Assembly (NCBI GenBank): GCA_027563935.2
Contig: CM050453.2
Coordinates: 15,280,611-15,344,610 of the forward strand
From: Costus lasius
Lineage: Eukaryota > Streptophyta > Magnoliopsida > Zingiberales > Costaceae
Length of the DNA stretch: 64,000 nucleotides
Reading direction: 5' to 3'
A program made the position numbers and the translations under genes. Below, in pieces: positions 11,465 through 21,862 of this stretch; the first letter of the stretch is position 1, and each line of letters starts with the position of its first letter. The notes beneath the pieces were generated by a model, which made no database searches, was not told the origin of the DNA, and saw nothing but the letters and a program-made list of their open reading frames with translations.

Positions 11465-11635
11465 ATTAAGCCTCCTGATAGGTATGGTTTTTTAGGTACT
11501 TTATCTAATACAGTCATACCCACCTCTTATTCTCAGGCTTCTACACAAGCATGTTGGGTAAATGCTATGCGTGAGGAACTTCAAGCTCTTCAGGAGAATC
11601 ATACTTGGGACATTGTTTCTTGTCCAAGTGATGTC
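11465..11635 (+). pseudogene. inverted Copia-1 segment: start of the reverse transcriptase region
   Basis: Inside the minus-strand element this stretch codes on the plus strand: KPPDRYGFLG, then MREELQALQENHTWDI and VSCPSDV. In copia polyproteins that motif series lies between integrase and reverse transcriptase, which is this position, but here it points the other way. The about 40 residues that should join it to YEETFAP are missing. In-place inversion with loss of flanking bases is the simplest reading. Confidence 0.8.
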
Positions 11636-12540
11636 GCCTAGGATGCACAATATTAGGCTCAGTATGAACTTGAACCTCTGGATCTCTTTCAAGAATAGTA
11701 TGAGGAGATATAGTTCGTCGTCGCTGATAGACCATACCAGGTATAAACCGCCCAGTAGACTGTGATATTTCCTCAAAATTAGGAAGAAGAATCGGTGAAG
11801 TAGAGAAAACTTGCTGCTAAAAATAATATTCTTCCTCAAAGAAATTAACATTCCTAGAGATACGCATACGATTAATACTAGGATCATAACAGACATAGCC
11901 TTTTTGATTAGGACAATAACTCATAAATGCACATCGAACAGATTGAGCACCAAGTTTGTGTCGTTCATGAAGAGGAAAATGAACAAAACAAACACATTCA
12001 AATGTGTGAAGCATATGATAATCAGGATAAATGCCAAAAAGACGATAAAATGGATAATCAAATCCCAAGTGTGATGGTAAACGATTAATCAAGTACACAA
12101 CAGTAGCCAACGCTTCAACCCAAAATTTGGATGGTACGGAGGACTGTAAGAGGAGAGTACGAACCATGTCCAACAAATGACGATTCTTGCGTTCAGCCAT
12201 CCCATTTTGCTGAGGAGTATAAGGACATGACCTCTGTGAGATAATGTCTTTTTCTTGCAAATAAATCTGAAATTCACGCGACATATATTCGCCACCATTA
12301 TCAGTGCGCAAAATCTTAATGCTCATAGAAAACTGATTTTCAATAAGAGCAACAAAGCTTTGAAATACCCGGAAGACCTCAGATTTAATGTGCAGAAAAT
12401 ATATCCATGTAAACCGACTATAATCATCAATAAATGTTACAAAATAACGGTAGTGACTATGAAAGACAACTGGACTGATACCCCAAACATCACTATGTAT
12501 CACATCAAAGAGCAAACCATACTTTGGAGAAAAGCTTCAC
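11636..12540 (-). pseudogene. Copia-1 integrase, N-terminally truncated
   Basis: Minus strand: IHSDVWG (about 12500), FVTFIDDYSRFTW, LRTDNGGEY (about 12300), CPYTPQQNGMAERKNRHLL (about 12220-12170) and NRLPS. All three catalytic acidic residues (D, D, E) are present. The zinc-binding domain and everything upstream are lost. The C-terminal tail runs to about 11636, with a stop near 11817. Copia integrases insert element cDNA into chromosomes; this one has no start of its own and is not functional. Confidence 0.88.
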
Positions 12541-12612
12541 TATATATCCTGTTGTTGCCAATGCATTTCAAGAACCTATATCAAAGAGCAAACCATACTT
12601 TGGAGAAAAGCT
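12505..12612. repeat. 34-bp direct repeat at the broken end of Copia-1
   Basis: 12505-12538 and 12579-12612 match over 34 bases, separated by 40 unrelated bases. Local copies like this are typical filler DNA at an end-joined break. Confidence 0.8.
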
Positions 12613-13440
12613 TCCTACTTATTTGAGAGGAGATTTTGAGATTCCAAGTGTGGAGAACACCCTTTTTAGTCAAAGTCACATTTACTCATAAGTTATATTT
12701 TTGATTGAGGTGATCAAGGATGCGACTACAAAGAATTGCTAAGAATAGAGAAACATGGATGAGTTAATGCTAAGACCACCTAGAGAAAACATACTTGGCA
12801 CCTAGCCACCTACAACTCTGACTCTATCAATGATAGGGACTTGGATGAGTTAATTCTATGCATTGGATTTTAAGATTTGGGGATGCAGTGTATAGAACAT
12901 GTTGCATGCAACACTTGGTAGTGTGAGGCTAGTAGCAATGAGAGGAATTCATGAGGTTTATCAGCTACAAAGGATAATGACAAAGGACCTGCCAAGGCAT
13001 ATCAAGTGTCAGAGAAGTGTTTTTGAGCCATGTTAGCAACTAACGACTACAAAAGTTCTTCATTAGTGAAGATTGCCTATAATGGTACTGAAATGACAAC
13101 ACAGACTTGAGGCTTCGTCTGAGCATTTTTTGTTAATTATCCTACTTGGAATCGTTAAGTTTGAAGATTTTTTTTGCAAACTCCATTTATGCTTAGATCA
13201 TAATTTCAGCTCATTCTTAACCTTCTCATAGTCTTGAACATAATCTATCTTATCCTTGTACATGTTGCTGCACAACATATGATTTGGCTTGGTTTTGCTT
13301 ATCTGGGCTATAGGATTGCATGTTCTCCTCTATGCAGGATTCAACTTTTAACAATCTTGCTTAGAGCAACATAACAAGAAAACCTTGACACTACTAAGAT
13401 TGACTAAATATTCATTCTTTAGGTGAATTGGTTTTAAATA
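12613..13440. other. gene-free stretch
   Basis: No coding, LTR or repeat structure recognised. It may be intronic to the NIPA gene, because the preceding NIPA exon is not found between here and 14579. Confidence 0.4.
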
Positions 13441-13752
13441 CCAGTCAACTATTGGACTGGTACATACAAGCATGGTTTTGAAAACCGTACTATACCATAC
13501 AGTTTGTACAGTATGGTACTAGTTCGACCAATCGCCGGCACCGGAACCGCAAGTAGAATGCGGCTCGAGGCGAACGCGGAGGAAGGTAGCGGGCGGCTTC
13601 AGTGGCTGATTGAAGCTTCCGCCGAGCGCCGCCGCCTGCTTCATATGCTGCTCCGCTCTCGCCTTCGTCGGTTTCATCCGGTACCAGTGGCTCGCCAGAC
13701 CGGCTTTTTAAACACTACATACAAGTCCATAGTGACACAATGAACTAGTGGT

Positions 13753-13756
<4 letters not shown>
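13441..13756. repeat. MITE-like GC-rich insert
   Basis: An island with GGTTTTGAAAACCGTAC near its left edge, TACAGTATGGTACTAG, GCCGGCACCGG, a GC-rich core, and GGTACCAGTGGC...AGACCGGC near its right edge stands out from AT-rich surroundings. Its words resemble the 174-bp element at 35239. Exact ends and target duplication are not resolved. Confidence 0.4.

Positions 13757-13845
<89 letters not shown>
13757..13845. repeat. (TA)n microsatellite, about 89 bp
   Basis: Uninterrupted AT/TA dinucleotides. Likely polymorphic and error-prone in assembly. Confidence 0.95.
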
Positions 13846-13846
<1 letters not shown>

Positions 13847-14579
13847 TTTCATATGGTGAGGGCTTGACAGCATGGGTTTTATTTTGTGCATTATATCTTA
13901 TTTGCCCCTACTTAGGATGATACATGGAAACACAATAGCATTTTCACATATTTTTAAATTATTGAGGTAAGATATGGAAGGTTATCTGTGTGCATACTTA
14001 CATGATTACATCTCTACCTTTCATTTAGAAAGATCACTATAACCTCTTTGTAAAAAAAACATATGCTTCCTACCTATCCAAAATAGGATAATGCACTGAA
14101 AGGATATTGTATTATTTTCTATGTATGAATGCCACACATATCATACTTGACTAACCTTGTTTGTATGATTTAGCTGTGGTTAATCATGGGAGAGAAATAT
14201 TTGTCTTCAAGTATTTAGAAATTATGAATGTAATTGTATTAGTGGTTTTGGTCATGATTGTCCCATGTGAATGTTTATCAGCTCATAAACATGGGCTTAG
14301 TTTATTGTAAGCAGCGTAAAGGTTTGAATGAAATATTTAATATTAACTTCGCCCTAAATTTCTCTTTCACTATTCTTCACTCTCGTCCCTATCCTTCTCC
14401 TGTCCCTCTTCCCTGCCTCATTTTGATTTGATTTCATAAGTATATATTTTTATTTTACTTCATAGCTCCAGCTTATTTATTTTTCTATTATGTAAATAGT
14501 AACATTTTTCTTCTTTGATCAAAACATGCCCTGGGCTTTACTTATTTACTGTCATTTTCCTTTTTTTTCTTTTCTCCAG

Positions 14580-14672
14580 GCATTAGATACTTTCAACACT
14601 GCAATTGTTTCTCCCGTGTACTATGCCATGTTCACAATTCTTACCATATTAGCAAGTGCAATTATGTTCAAG
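14580..14672 (+). CDS. NIPA-type magnesium transporter, third-last exon
   Basis: The exon follows a polypyrimidine stretch ending TTTCTCCAG and stops before GTACTG, giving 31 codons in phase 0. It reads ALDTFNTAIVSP, YYAMFTILTILASA and IMFK, which matches the near-invariant KALDTFNTAxVSPxYY block of plant NIPA proteins (Pfam Mg_trans_NIPA), a late transmembrane segment. These proteins are multi-pass membrane transporters linked to magnesium uptake in plasma or endosomal membranes. Earlier exons, including the one that should end in MNYLNK, were not found in the window. They lie upstream of base 1 or were lost to transposon insertions. Confidence 0.9.
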
Positions 14673-14758
14673 GTACTGAATTTGGAGTTTCTGGTTGGTA
14701 TGGTCTATTTATTTGTTTTTTTTCTGGTTCTTATGTCTTCATGATCTTGTACTTGCAG

Positions 14759-14876
14759 GATTGGTCTGGGCAAAGTGCAAGTAATATTGCATCAGAAATT
14801 TGTGGACTCATTACAGTAATTTCTGGGACTACTGTGTTGCACTCAACTAGAGAGCCAGATCCTCCTTCGTCTTTAG
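14759..14876 (+). CDS. NIPA-type magnesium transporter, second-last exon
   Basis: It follows acceptor ACTTGCAG and ends TTTAG before GTAAAT. The frame gives DWSGQSASNIASEICG, LITVISGTTVLHS and TREPDPPSS, the last transmembrane segment and start of the cytosolic tail of NIPA proteins. It joins the previous exon across an 86-base intron and ends in phase 1; its last G completes GAT with the first two bases of the final exon. No stop or frameshift is present. Confidence 0.9.
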
Positions 14877-17167
14877 GTAAATGAAGCATTTTCTCAACGT
14901 TGTCCATAAACATACCATTCTGACTGGAATATATTACATTTTGAAGTTATATGCCAAGAATGAGTTAGTTTGATCTCACGTTGTTATGTGAGCATTATGC
15001 TAGTGAGAGCATGTATATGTACTCTACTACTTTGCTTTAGAAAATTGTTTTTATAGTTCCATTTGGCATGAGTTCTGATTCTCTCAAATCCTATTCACCC
15101 TATCTCTTCTCTTCCAAACAGTAGCCACCTTACCCCTTCTCTTCTTTCAAACCCTTGCTTCTCCCATCTCTCCTTCCCCCTTTTCTCCTCTGCAACATTC
15201 CTATTGTGCTCGGCTACAGCTAGACAACCAACTGCAATAATTGCTACAGTCAACCGCAACAATTTATAGGTTCTCTGAGCAATGGGCTATAAACACCTAT
15301 AACAACAGTCATAGCAGAAAGTCCTCTGCACAACTAACCACAACTAACTACAGTAGAACCGATCACCTACAACATCCCTTATTTTGTGGATCACATCTTG
15401 CTGCTTCCAATCTCTCCATTTGTCACTGCACCTTTCACCATCACCTTCAACTGCTATCAGCCTAAATCTCCCACATAAGTGTCTCCTAAACATAGGATCA
15501 TTGATTTATCTCTTTTGCAACTAGAATAGGTCACTCTAGCTCTCTGTATGATTTTGAAGTTTTCACCCTTAAGATACTGTTATCAAATTTAATTGTGGCA
15601 ACTACCTCTAGGAAAGGACAATTTGAGGCTTCATAAGATCATACTACAAACTTAACATCTTGATTTTCCTCCATCAGATGTATCAAATCCGCACATGATT
15701 AATTAACATTATGGAACCCAACATCCAAAGTATACTCATTTGATGCAGGAGTGGTTAATTAATTAATGCAAAATCCCAAAGAATGTCACTAGGATGTTAC
15801 CATATTAAATTTATATTATCTAAAAGGTGCTTTGTTAAAGTTTATTTTCTATGAAAAATATGAATTAAAGTTAGAAGCATTCATAATGCTAATTATACTA
15901 CAAGTTGAAATAGTAGAGATCTACTTATGGTATTTACCCAATGTTAGAGGAAATTTAGTTGCTCTTTGAAATACAAAAGCTGAGTATATGATGATCAAGA
16001 TACACCATCCTGCTTATGAGATGATGTTGATTCACACACTTATTGAATATTTCTTGTTTATCCAAGGTAAACTAGTGATCACGCATTGTGATAATTGATT
16101 TAAAATGCACATTGCGAGTTATCAAGTTTTCCTTAAGACCAAAGACTTTGAAGTTGATTAACACTTTGTCAGATGTTTCAGAATAATAAAATAGATTTTC
16201 AGTCCTTTCACAACTTTATTAATTAGTTGACATCTTCATAAAGCTTTTGCCTTTAACGAGTTTGTCATTTTACATACCAAGTGAGGGGAGTTCTAAAATT
16301 ATTATTCACTTTGGTTTTACTCTTACATGTTAAGTTCCACATTGCTTAGTTCTTTAAACCTTACTTGGCTGGAGCCTCTTATACTCTAGCTTTTGGTTTT
16401 AATATATTTCATGTACAGACACCCATATCCTAATAGTTTTAAGGTTGCATTGTTTGGTAATGCTGACTATAGTAGATTGATCTTATAAGCAACGTTTTAA
16501 AATACTTGTTGAACCAGTAAGGTCTCAACCGGTGGTCAAGGTGCTTAACGCATGACTTTGCTTGGGTTCAACATAGTCATGTATATTAGATATAGCATAG
16601 TTCTTTGGTGTCAGTTTTCCAGGTTTTGATGACTTCTCAATCTTTTATAACATACTAATCGGCCAAGATTGAGATCTTCATCTATACTTATAATCGTACT
16701 AGTATAAAAAATGTGGTTTCTTCATATTATAAATCTTGGATGATAATGATATTTTTGTCTTTTCTTTACTCTCTTTCCTCTTCTTCTTGGATTCACATGC
16801 TGGTAAATACTAAAAACATTATTTCATTCAGAGCATTATGAAAGTGGAAATAACCATCTAGCTTACTCATTAAAATTCCTCTCCTCCATTTTGGGGTTTC
16901 ATATTCTGTTTTGCCTTTCTATGTTCGCTCACTATTGTTGTTCTCTTAGATCACATGCTATTAAATGTTGAAACCTTAGCTATGATCATTCAGAGATGGC
17001 TGTAGAATCTGGGTTACAAGAATGCATGTTTACCATTCTCATCAGAATATGAAACCTCATTTTACTTAATTGTGTTTTGCTTGTGGTTTGGAAAAATGTT
17101 CATCTCTTCCTACCGTTTATTTCTCTCCCACACATCATTAATATTATGGTCATATGCATCTTTGTAG
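14877..17167 (+). other. last NIPA intron, 2.3 kb
   Basis: Splice signals GTAAAT and TTTGTAG frame it. Apart from the copia remnant listed separately, no gene is seen. 15090-15460 is pyrimidine-rich and unclassified. Confidence 0.75.
15880..16310 (+). pseudogene. degraded Ty1/copia RNase H tail in the NIPA intron
   Basis: In a broken plus-strand frame the order TKAEYMMI, HPAYEMMLIHTLIEYFL, ITHCDN, HIASYQVF, KTKDFEVD, HFVRCF follows the copia RNase H series (SEAEYxA, E-W-L, HCDNxAA, ASNPVFHxRTKHIEVDxHFVR). A purine run GTGAGGGGAG at about 16282 sits where a polypurine tract would be. It is old and heavily mutated; no LTR could be defined. Confidence 0.55.
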
Positions 17168-17298
17168 ATCTGTACACACCACTCCCTCCGAAAATATTTT
17201 GGCACATCCAAGGAAATGATGAGCTAGGGAAGCTCAATGATGAAGATTTGTTATCAGGAGACTTTGTTGCTGTGGTTCGACAGAATTATTTCACGTAG
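17168..17298 (+). CDS. NIPA-type magnesium transporter, last exon
   Basis: It begins after TTTGTAG. With the G from the previous exon it reads DLYTPLPPKIFWHIQGN, then ELGKLNDEDLL, and ends VVRQNYFT plus TAG at 17296-17298. The DLYTPLPPxIxWHIQ block and the short aromatic C-terminus are characteristic of long-tailed plant NIPA proteins. The two last exons together make 249 bases, exactly 83 codons including the stop. The preceding intron of about 2.3 kb contains a copia remnant. The three visible exons are intact, so the 3' end at least could still be functional. Confidence 0.9.
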
Positions 17299-17831
17299 GC
17301 AGGTGAATGGAGGACATATATTATTCTACTGTCTGGCTCATGTGCTGCATAACTGACTTGAATTGAGATGCATACAGTCAATAGCTGGACGACTACCAAA
17401 TTATTTTGTAGGTTATATTGCGTCACAGAAGTGCCATTGGTCTCAGTCAATAGCTGGACGACTACCAAATGATGAGCTAGGGAAGCTCAATGATGAATTA
17501 GACTTGTATATAATCAATTTACTTAAGCTCTTTTCACTCTTAATTGACTATAGAACTTATTTGGATAGCATCTAAAAGGTGAAGGTGCTAGGTTAAAGAT
17601 CTTCTATACAGAGTGATATTTATGTTTTTCATTGAGTCTTATTTTGTAGGGTGTTGTCTAATATTTTATCATTCAAGTATATTATTGTAGAGCCAAATTA
17701 TTTAAACATCATGTGCTAAGTTAAGTAGGTGGTTGTATAAATCAGGAAGGCCGTTTTGGGATATACCATGGACTTAACTAAAACCATAAAATATGAATAG
17801 AGGATATCAACTCACAATTCCATATAGTGCA
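17299..17831. other. NIPA 3' flank with scrambled local duplications
   Basis: A 27-bp segment (CAGTCAATAGCTGGACG...) occurs at 17375-17401 and 17444-17470. Directly after the second copy, 17468-17497 repeats about 30 bases of the last NIPA exon (matching about 17214-17243). The rest to 17826 shows no gene. This region presumably includes the NIPA 3' untranslated region. Confidence 0.8.
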
Positions 17832-17996
17832 TGTTAGAGTTTGAGTTTGTTATCTTAGCCTTAACGGATTTGGATCTAGTGTTTACACCCAACCCGTTGG
17901 GTTTGAATCTAGTGTTTACACCCAACCCGTTAGTATTATGTTAAGTACTGTGTAACCCTAATGCAATTTGATTTTTCCCTGTTTTTCACCTCAACT
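17832..17996 (+). repeat. Copia-2 5' LTR (165 bp)
   Basis: It starts TGTTAGAGTT and ends CCTCAACT right before the primer site. It carries an internal tandem duplication of about 33 bases (TCTAGTGTTTACACCCAACC twice) that the 3' LTR lacks. Both LTRs end in CT rather than the usual CA, while the target duplication fits that end. Confidence 0.9.
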
Positions 17997-18008
17997 TGGT
18001 ATCAGAGC
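17997..18008 (+). promoter_or_regulatory. Copia-2 primer-binding site (initiator tRNA-Met)
   Basis: TGGTATCAGAGC abuts the 5' LTR and is the standard plant copia primer site, complementary to the 3' end of initiator tRNA-Met. Confidence 0.95.
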
Positions 18009-18652
18009 ACGATACTCGTGTCGCCGCCTTCTCGTTGCTTTCGCTCTTCGCCACCGTCCTCTTCCAATCTCTCTTCTCCATCTTCTCTTCCTATCTAAGG
18101 GTCTTTGTGCTCTGTTGAGGATCAGGCAGGACTCCTCGCGCATGGTGCGGTGAATCATTAGCCTTGGGGAAAGGCCACGAGAAGCGTCATGCTTTCCCCA
18201 CCCGCCTTCTACTGTTCTATCTTTGTGTTGAAGGTCAGCGCCTGACCTTCTTGCTTCCGCCTGGCGCTGCGTTGGTGATCTGCTTCCTCTTTGGCCGCTG
18301 TATGGGTCTCGCGGCTTCACAGCACTTTCCGCCCACCTTCCGCTGGTGATCCGCATAGAAGATCGCCAGCCTTCGCCTGAGCCACTGCTTCATTACTTTA
18401 GGTCTCGCGGCTTCGTTCCTGTCGCGGGATTGCTGTCCGCTCGGCTCGCCCCTGTTTCTTCAACATTGGGGCCTTACTATTCTACACGTTCACGTCGCCT
18501 CTTCAGCCTTCTCTATCAGCCTTTAACTGTGCTCGGGCAGCTAAGTTCCTTTTTTTTTTTACTGTCGCTGTTATTATGCTGGTCTTTTTTCTGTTGCTGC
18601 TGAGTGGATGTTAGCCTTCTCTATATTATTTGTTTACATCTGGTATTCTGTC

Positions 18653-19402
18653 ATGGATCATTTCTCCTTCGCTACGGACATTAAGCCTAGCAACAACTTT
18701 GGTGCCACTATTGTGAAATTTGATGGTATAAATTTTCCTTACTGGTCTCAGTCTGTTCGTCTGTTTTTGGGATCTCATGGGAAATAGCATCATCTCACTC
18801 AAACACCGCCTCCCACCACCGATCCTTCTTATGAGGCGTGGCATCGGTTGGATATGGCTGTGTTAAATCTTTTGATGCACAGCATAGATCCCAAAGTGGG
18901 CTCTACTATTATGTATCAACAGACTACTAAATCAGCCTGGGAGTTCCTGAATAGTACTTATGCGTCTCGGCAAAATCTCAGCCATGTCTTTCGTCTCTAT
19001 GAAGAAATTATTAATTTACAACAAGAGGACCGCTCCTTCCAAGAAACTTATGCGCTGTTGCAAGGCAAATGGTACAAACTTTGCCAATATCATCCTGTGT
19101 CCTCTGATATTGAAGTGACCCTGCGCCAGCAGCAGGAATTCCTGGTGGCCAAATATCTGTCTTGCTTAAATCCTAAATATTCAGTGTTGAGTTCTCAGCT
19201 ATTAGTGGACTCCACAATCACCACTCTTCAGAAGGCCTTCTCACGTTTGTTACGGGTCACTGCTTCATCTCAGCCCCGAGATTCCCCTAGTGCTTTAGCG
19301 GTTTCTCCTGCTCCTCCCACCATGTCTCGTGGGCGGTCTTCTGGTCGTGGCCGAGGTCGTGGACGGGGATTTCCTCCGTGTTCTCATTTGTGGTTGCACT
19401 AA
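18653..19402 (+). pseudogene. Copia-2 gag, one in-frame stop then a frameshift at the zinc knuckle
   Basis: It starts MDHFSFATDIK, then FDGINFPYWSQSVRLFL (copia gag N-terminal domain), stops at TAG 18785-18787, and continues in the same frame with MHSIDPKVGSTI, AWEFLNSTYAS, QGKWYKLCQYHP and YLSCLNPKYSVL (UBN2-type gag). An RGR-rich linker follows, typical of nucleic-acid binding. The zinc knuckle CGCTNHTSDRCW (about 19400-19440) is in another frame. 18009-18652 is the untranslated leader; open frames there have no protein likeness. Confidence 0.88.
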
Positions 19403-19639
19403 CCACACCTCGGACCGGTGTTGGCAAAAGTTTGAGCACTCTACTGCTAGGGCTGCTGTTACTAATGATGCGCGTTTCTTTGGGCCTTCTGCTCCTCCTC
19501 CTGAGTCCGACACGGTTACTATATCTGCAACTGAGTATGCTCGATTCTTGCAGTCGGCTTCGAGTTCCGCTTCGTCCAGTTCTACCGCTGGGTCTTCTAC
19601 GTTCGTGGCGGCTTCCACTCCAGTATCGGGGTATAGCTA

Positions 19640-19962
19640 CTCTTGTTTCCCTTGGATCTTCTTGGATAGTCGATTCCGGTGCCTCTTCTCACATGACAGG
19701 TAACCGCTTGTTGTTTGGTACCTTGTCCATCGGGGGTGTCTATCCTCCGGTGTCTATTGCTGATGGCTTCCTCGTTCCTGTCATGGGTGTGGGCACAGTT
19801 CTACTTTCCTCTGCTCTTACACTTTCTCATGTTTTGTATATACCTTCCTTTCCAGTTAATCTCTTTTCTATTCGCGCTTTTGTCACTCAATGTCAATGTA
19901 GTATTACATTCTTGCCCTCTCATTGTCTGTTTCAGGACCTCCGGACGAAGAAGACGATTGGT
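19640..19962 (+). pseudogene. Copia-2 aspartic protease
   Basis: The frame gives WIVDSGASSHMTG (active-site DSGA near 19672), then SIADGFLVPVMGVGTV, LSHVLYIPSFPVNLFS and FQDLRTKKTIG. That is the usual retropepsin order of copia elements, followed by the approach to the GAG-pre-integrase domain. The frame is destroyed by the G run that follows. Confidence 0.88.
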
Positions 19963-19984
19963 GGGGGGGGGGGGGGGGGGGGGG
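19963..19984 (+). repeat. 22-base G homopolymer
   Basis: An unbroken run of G follows GATTGGT. In relatives this spot codes a short Gly-rich turn (TIGxG), so a few G were probably expanded by slippage. The exact count may be a sequencing artefact. Confidence 0.9.
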
Positions 19985-20606
19985 TCTAGCAAGGGCAGTG
20001 TCTACACACTCACCGCTTCCCTTCCGTCTCAAGCTCTTTCATCTACTGTGGTCTCTCCTGCGTAATGACATCACCGTCTTGGTCATCCGTCTTCTGCTCG
20101 TCTTCAACAACTTCTGTCTCTCCCGTCGCGTCCCACCATTCCTTGTGATGCTTGCGAACTGGGTAAACATCATCGTGCATCCCTACCCTCGGTGTCTACT
20201 ACTCGACATTTGCATCCTTTTCATCTCATCCACTCGGATATTTGGGGTCCTTGTCCTGTTCCTGGTCGTGATGGACACAAGTTTGTAACCTTTATTGATG
20301 ACTTTTCGCGTTTGTGTTGGTGTTATGTGTTGCTTAAACGGTCTAAACTTTTTTGATGTATTTTGCAAATTCTACGCTGAAACTAAAAATCAGTTTGGTG
20401 TTTCCATCAAAGTTTTGTGGTTTGATAATGCTCTTGAATACTCTAGTGTTGTGTTTAATTCTTTTTGTACCTCTCATGGTATTTTGCATGAAACCACATG
20501 TAGTTATACTTCCTCACAAAATGGAGTAGCTAAACGCAAAAATCGCCATCTTCTTGATGGGGCTCATATTTTGTTATTTAACATGCAGGTTCCGCGTTCT
20601 TTCTAG
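19985..20606 (+). pseudogene. Copia-2 integrase, frameshifted, catalytic Glu replaced
   Basis: Zinc-binding CDACELGKHHRASLP (about 20145-20190), IHSDIWGPCPV (first D), FVTFIDDFSRLCW, a frameshift at about 20350, VLWFDNALEY (second D, about 20420-20450), then SQNGVAKRKNRHLL (about 20515-20555). The Glu of the DDE triad in the usual NGVAERKNRH is Lys here (AAA for GAA). This copy could not catalyse strand transfer even without its frameshifts. Confidence 0.88.
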
Positions 20607-20664
20607 CCTGACGCGGTTCTTACCGCCTCCTTTCTTATTAATCGTGTTCCTACTCCGGTTTTAG

Positions 20665-21862
20665 GTGATCGCTCGCCTTTCTCTCTTATCTTTCCATCCA
20701 AGAAATCGTTCTCTCTTACTCCTCGCGTTTTTGGGTGCCTTTGTTATGTCCATGTTCTGGGTCCTGGATTTGACAAGCTCTCCCCTTGGGCTACGCGATG
20801 TGTGTTTATCGGGTATTCTCGGACTCAGAAAGGATACCGTTGCTTTGATCCCTCTAGTGGCCGGACCTTTACCAGTGTCGATGCTACTTTTCATGAGTTT
20901 CAACCTTTCTTTTCCTTTGTCCGGGATTCTTCATCTTCTCCGTCTTTGCTTCCGGTGTCTATTCCTCTTCCTCCTTCCCCTCCGTCTGCTCCTCTGGTTA
21001 GTTCGCGCTCCTCCGTGGTTCCTTTACAGGTTTACAGTCGTCGCCCTCAGCCTCCCCCCGCCGTCTCTCCTTCACCGGTCGCTCCTGACGCCAATCTTCT
21101 CATCGCCTTGCGCAAAGGCAAGAGGTCCACTTCTTGCTTCTCTATTTCTCATTATGTTTTCCTTAATCAATTATCTCCATTATACCGTGCATTCTCGGTT
21201 GCCTTGTCCTCGTGTTCCTTGCCCTCTTCTTCTGTACAGGCTCTCCTTATACCCGAATGGAAGCATGCTATGGACGCTGAGATGGCAGTCTTACGTGCTC
21301 GCCGAACCTGGTCCCTTGTGCCTCCTCCACCTGGCGCTCGGGTTGTTCCCTGTCGGTGGGTCTTTGCCATCAAGTATCATTCCGATGGGTCTGTTGCTTG
21401 CTATAAGGCTCGGTTTGTTGCAAAGGGCTTTTCTCAGATTTATGGCCTCGATTATCATGACCTTTTTCTCTAGTGGCTCGCCTTAATTCTGTTCGGTCCT
21501 TACTCTCATTGGCCCTCAACTGTCGGTGGTCTCTTCACCAAATGGATGTCACCAATGCCTTTCTTTATGGTGATCTCTCCGAGGAAGTCTATATGGAGCA
21601 ACCTCCAAGCTATGTTGCACGGGGGGAGATGGTATGTCGACTACATAAGTCAATTTATGGACTTAAGCAAAGTCCACGGGCGTGGTTTCAAAAGCTATCA
21701 CAAATAATGACATCAGCCGGGTTTCGTCACAATCAGACTGATCATTCTATATTCATTCTTCGTTCTGAGCGTGACATTGTCATATTGGCTGTCTATGTTG
21801 ATGATATGCTTCATACCGGAGATGACACACAAGGTATTACGAAAACGAAACTACACTTATAG
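20665..21862 (+). pseudogene. Copia-2 reverse transcriptase, several frameshifts
   Basis: FIGYSRTQKGYRCFDP (about 20805) ends the integrase C-terminus. A Ser/Pro-rich linker follows, then WKHAMDAEMAVLRARRTW, PCRWVFAIKYHSDGSVACYKARFVAKGFSQIYGLDY and a frameshift near 21473. In the new frame come MDVTNAFLYGD, IYGLKQSPRAWF and LAVYVDDMLHTG (YVDD active site, about 21795), then a stop at 21860. A long hydrophobic frame over 20665-21486 is a shadow. Confidence 0.9.

Larger units (their letters stand above)
9986..12612 (-). mobile_element. Copia-1: 5'-truncated Ty1/copia retrotransposon
   Basis: Read on the minus strand, the order is integrase, reverse transcriptase, RNase H, polypurine tract and 3' LTR, which is Ty1/copia order. 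Gag, protease, 5' LTR and primer site are missing; the sequence stops just before the first integrase aspartate, next to a 34-bp direct repeat (12505-12538 and 12579-12612). It lies upstream of the visible NIPA exons and may be in an intron of that gene. Confidence 0.85.

Noticed and set aside
13757..13845. CRISPR-like or satellite array
   Set aside because: It is a plain dinucleotide microsatellite in a eukaryotic genome; no spacer structure exists here or in the other tandem repeats.
18009..18652. Open frames between the Copia-2 primer site and gag
   Set aside because: Leader sequence; translations show no gag or other domain and the recognisable gag starts at 18653.
20665..21486. A 273-codon hydrophobic open frame that could pass for a membrane protein
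   Set aside because: It overlaps the copia integrase end and RT in another frame; Leu richness comes from the C/T-rich linker.
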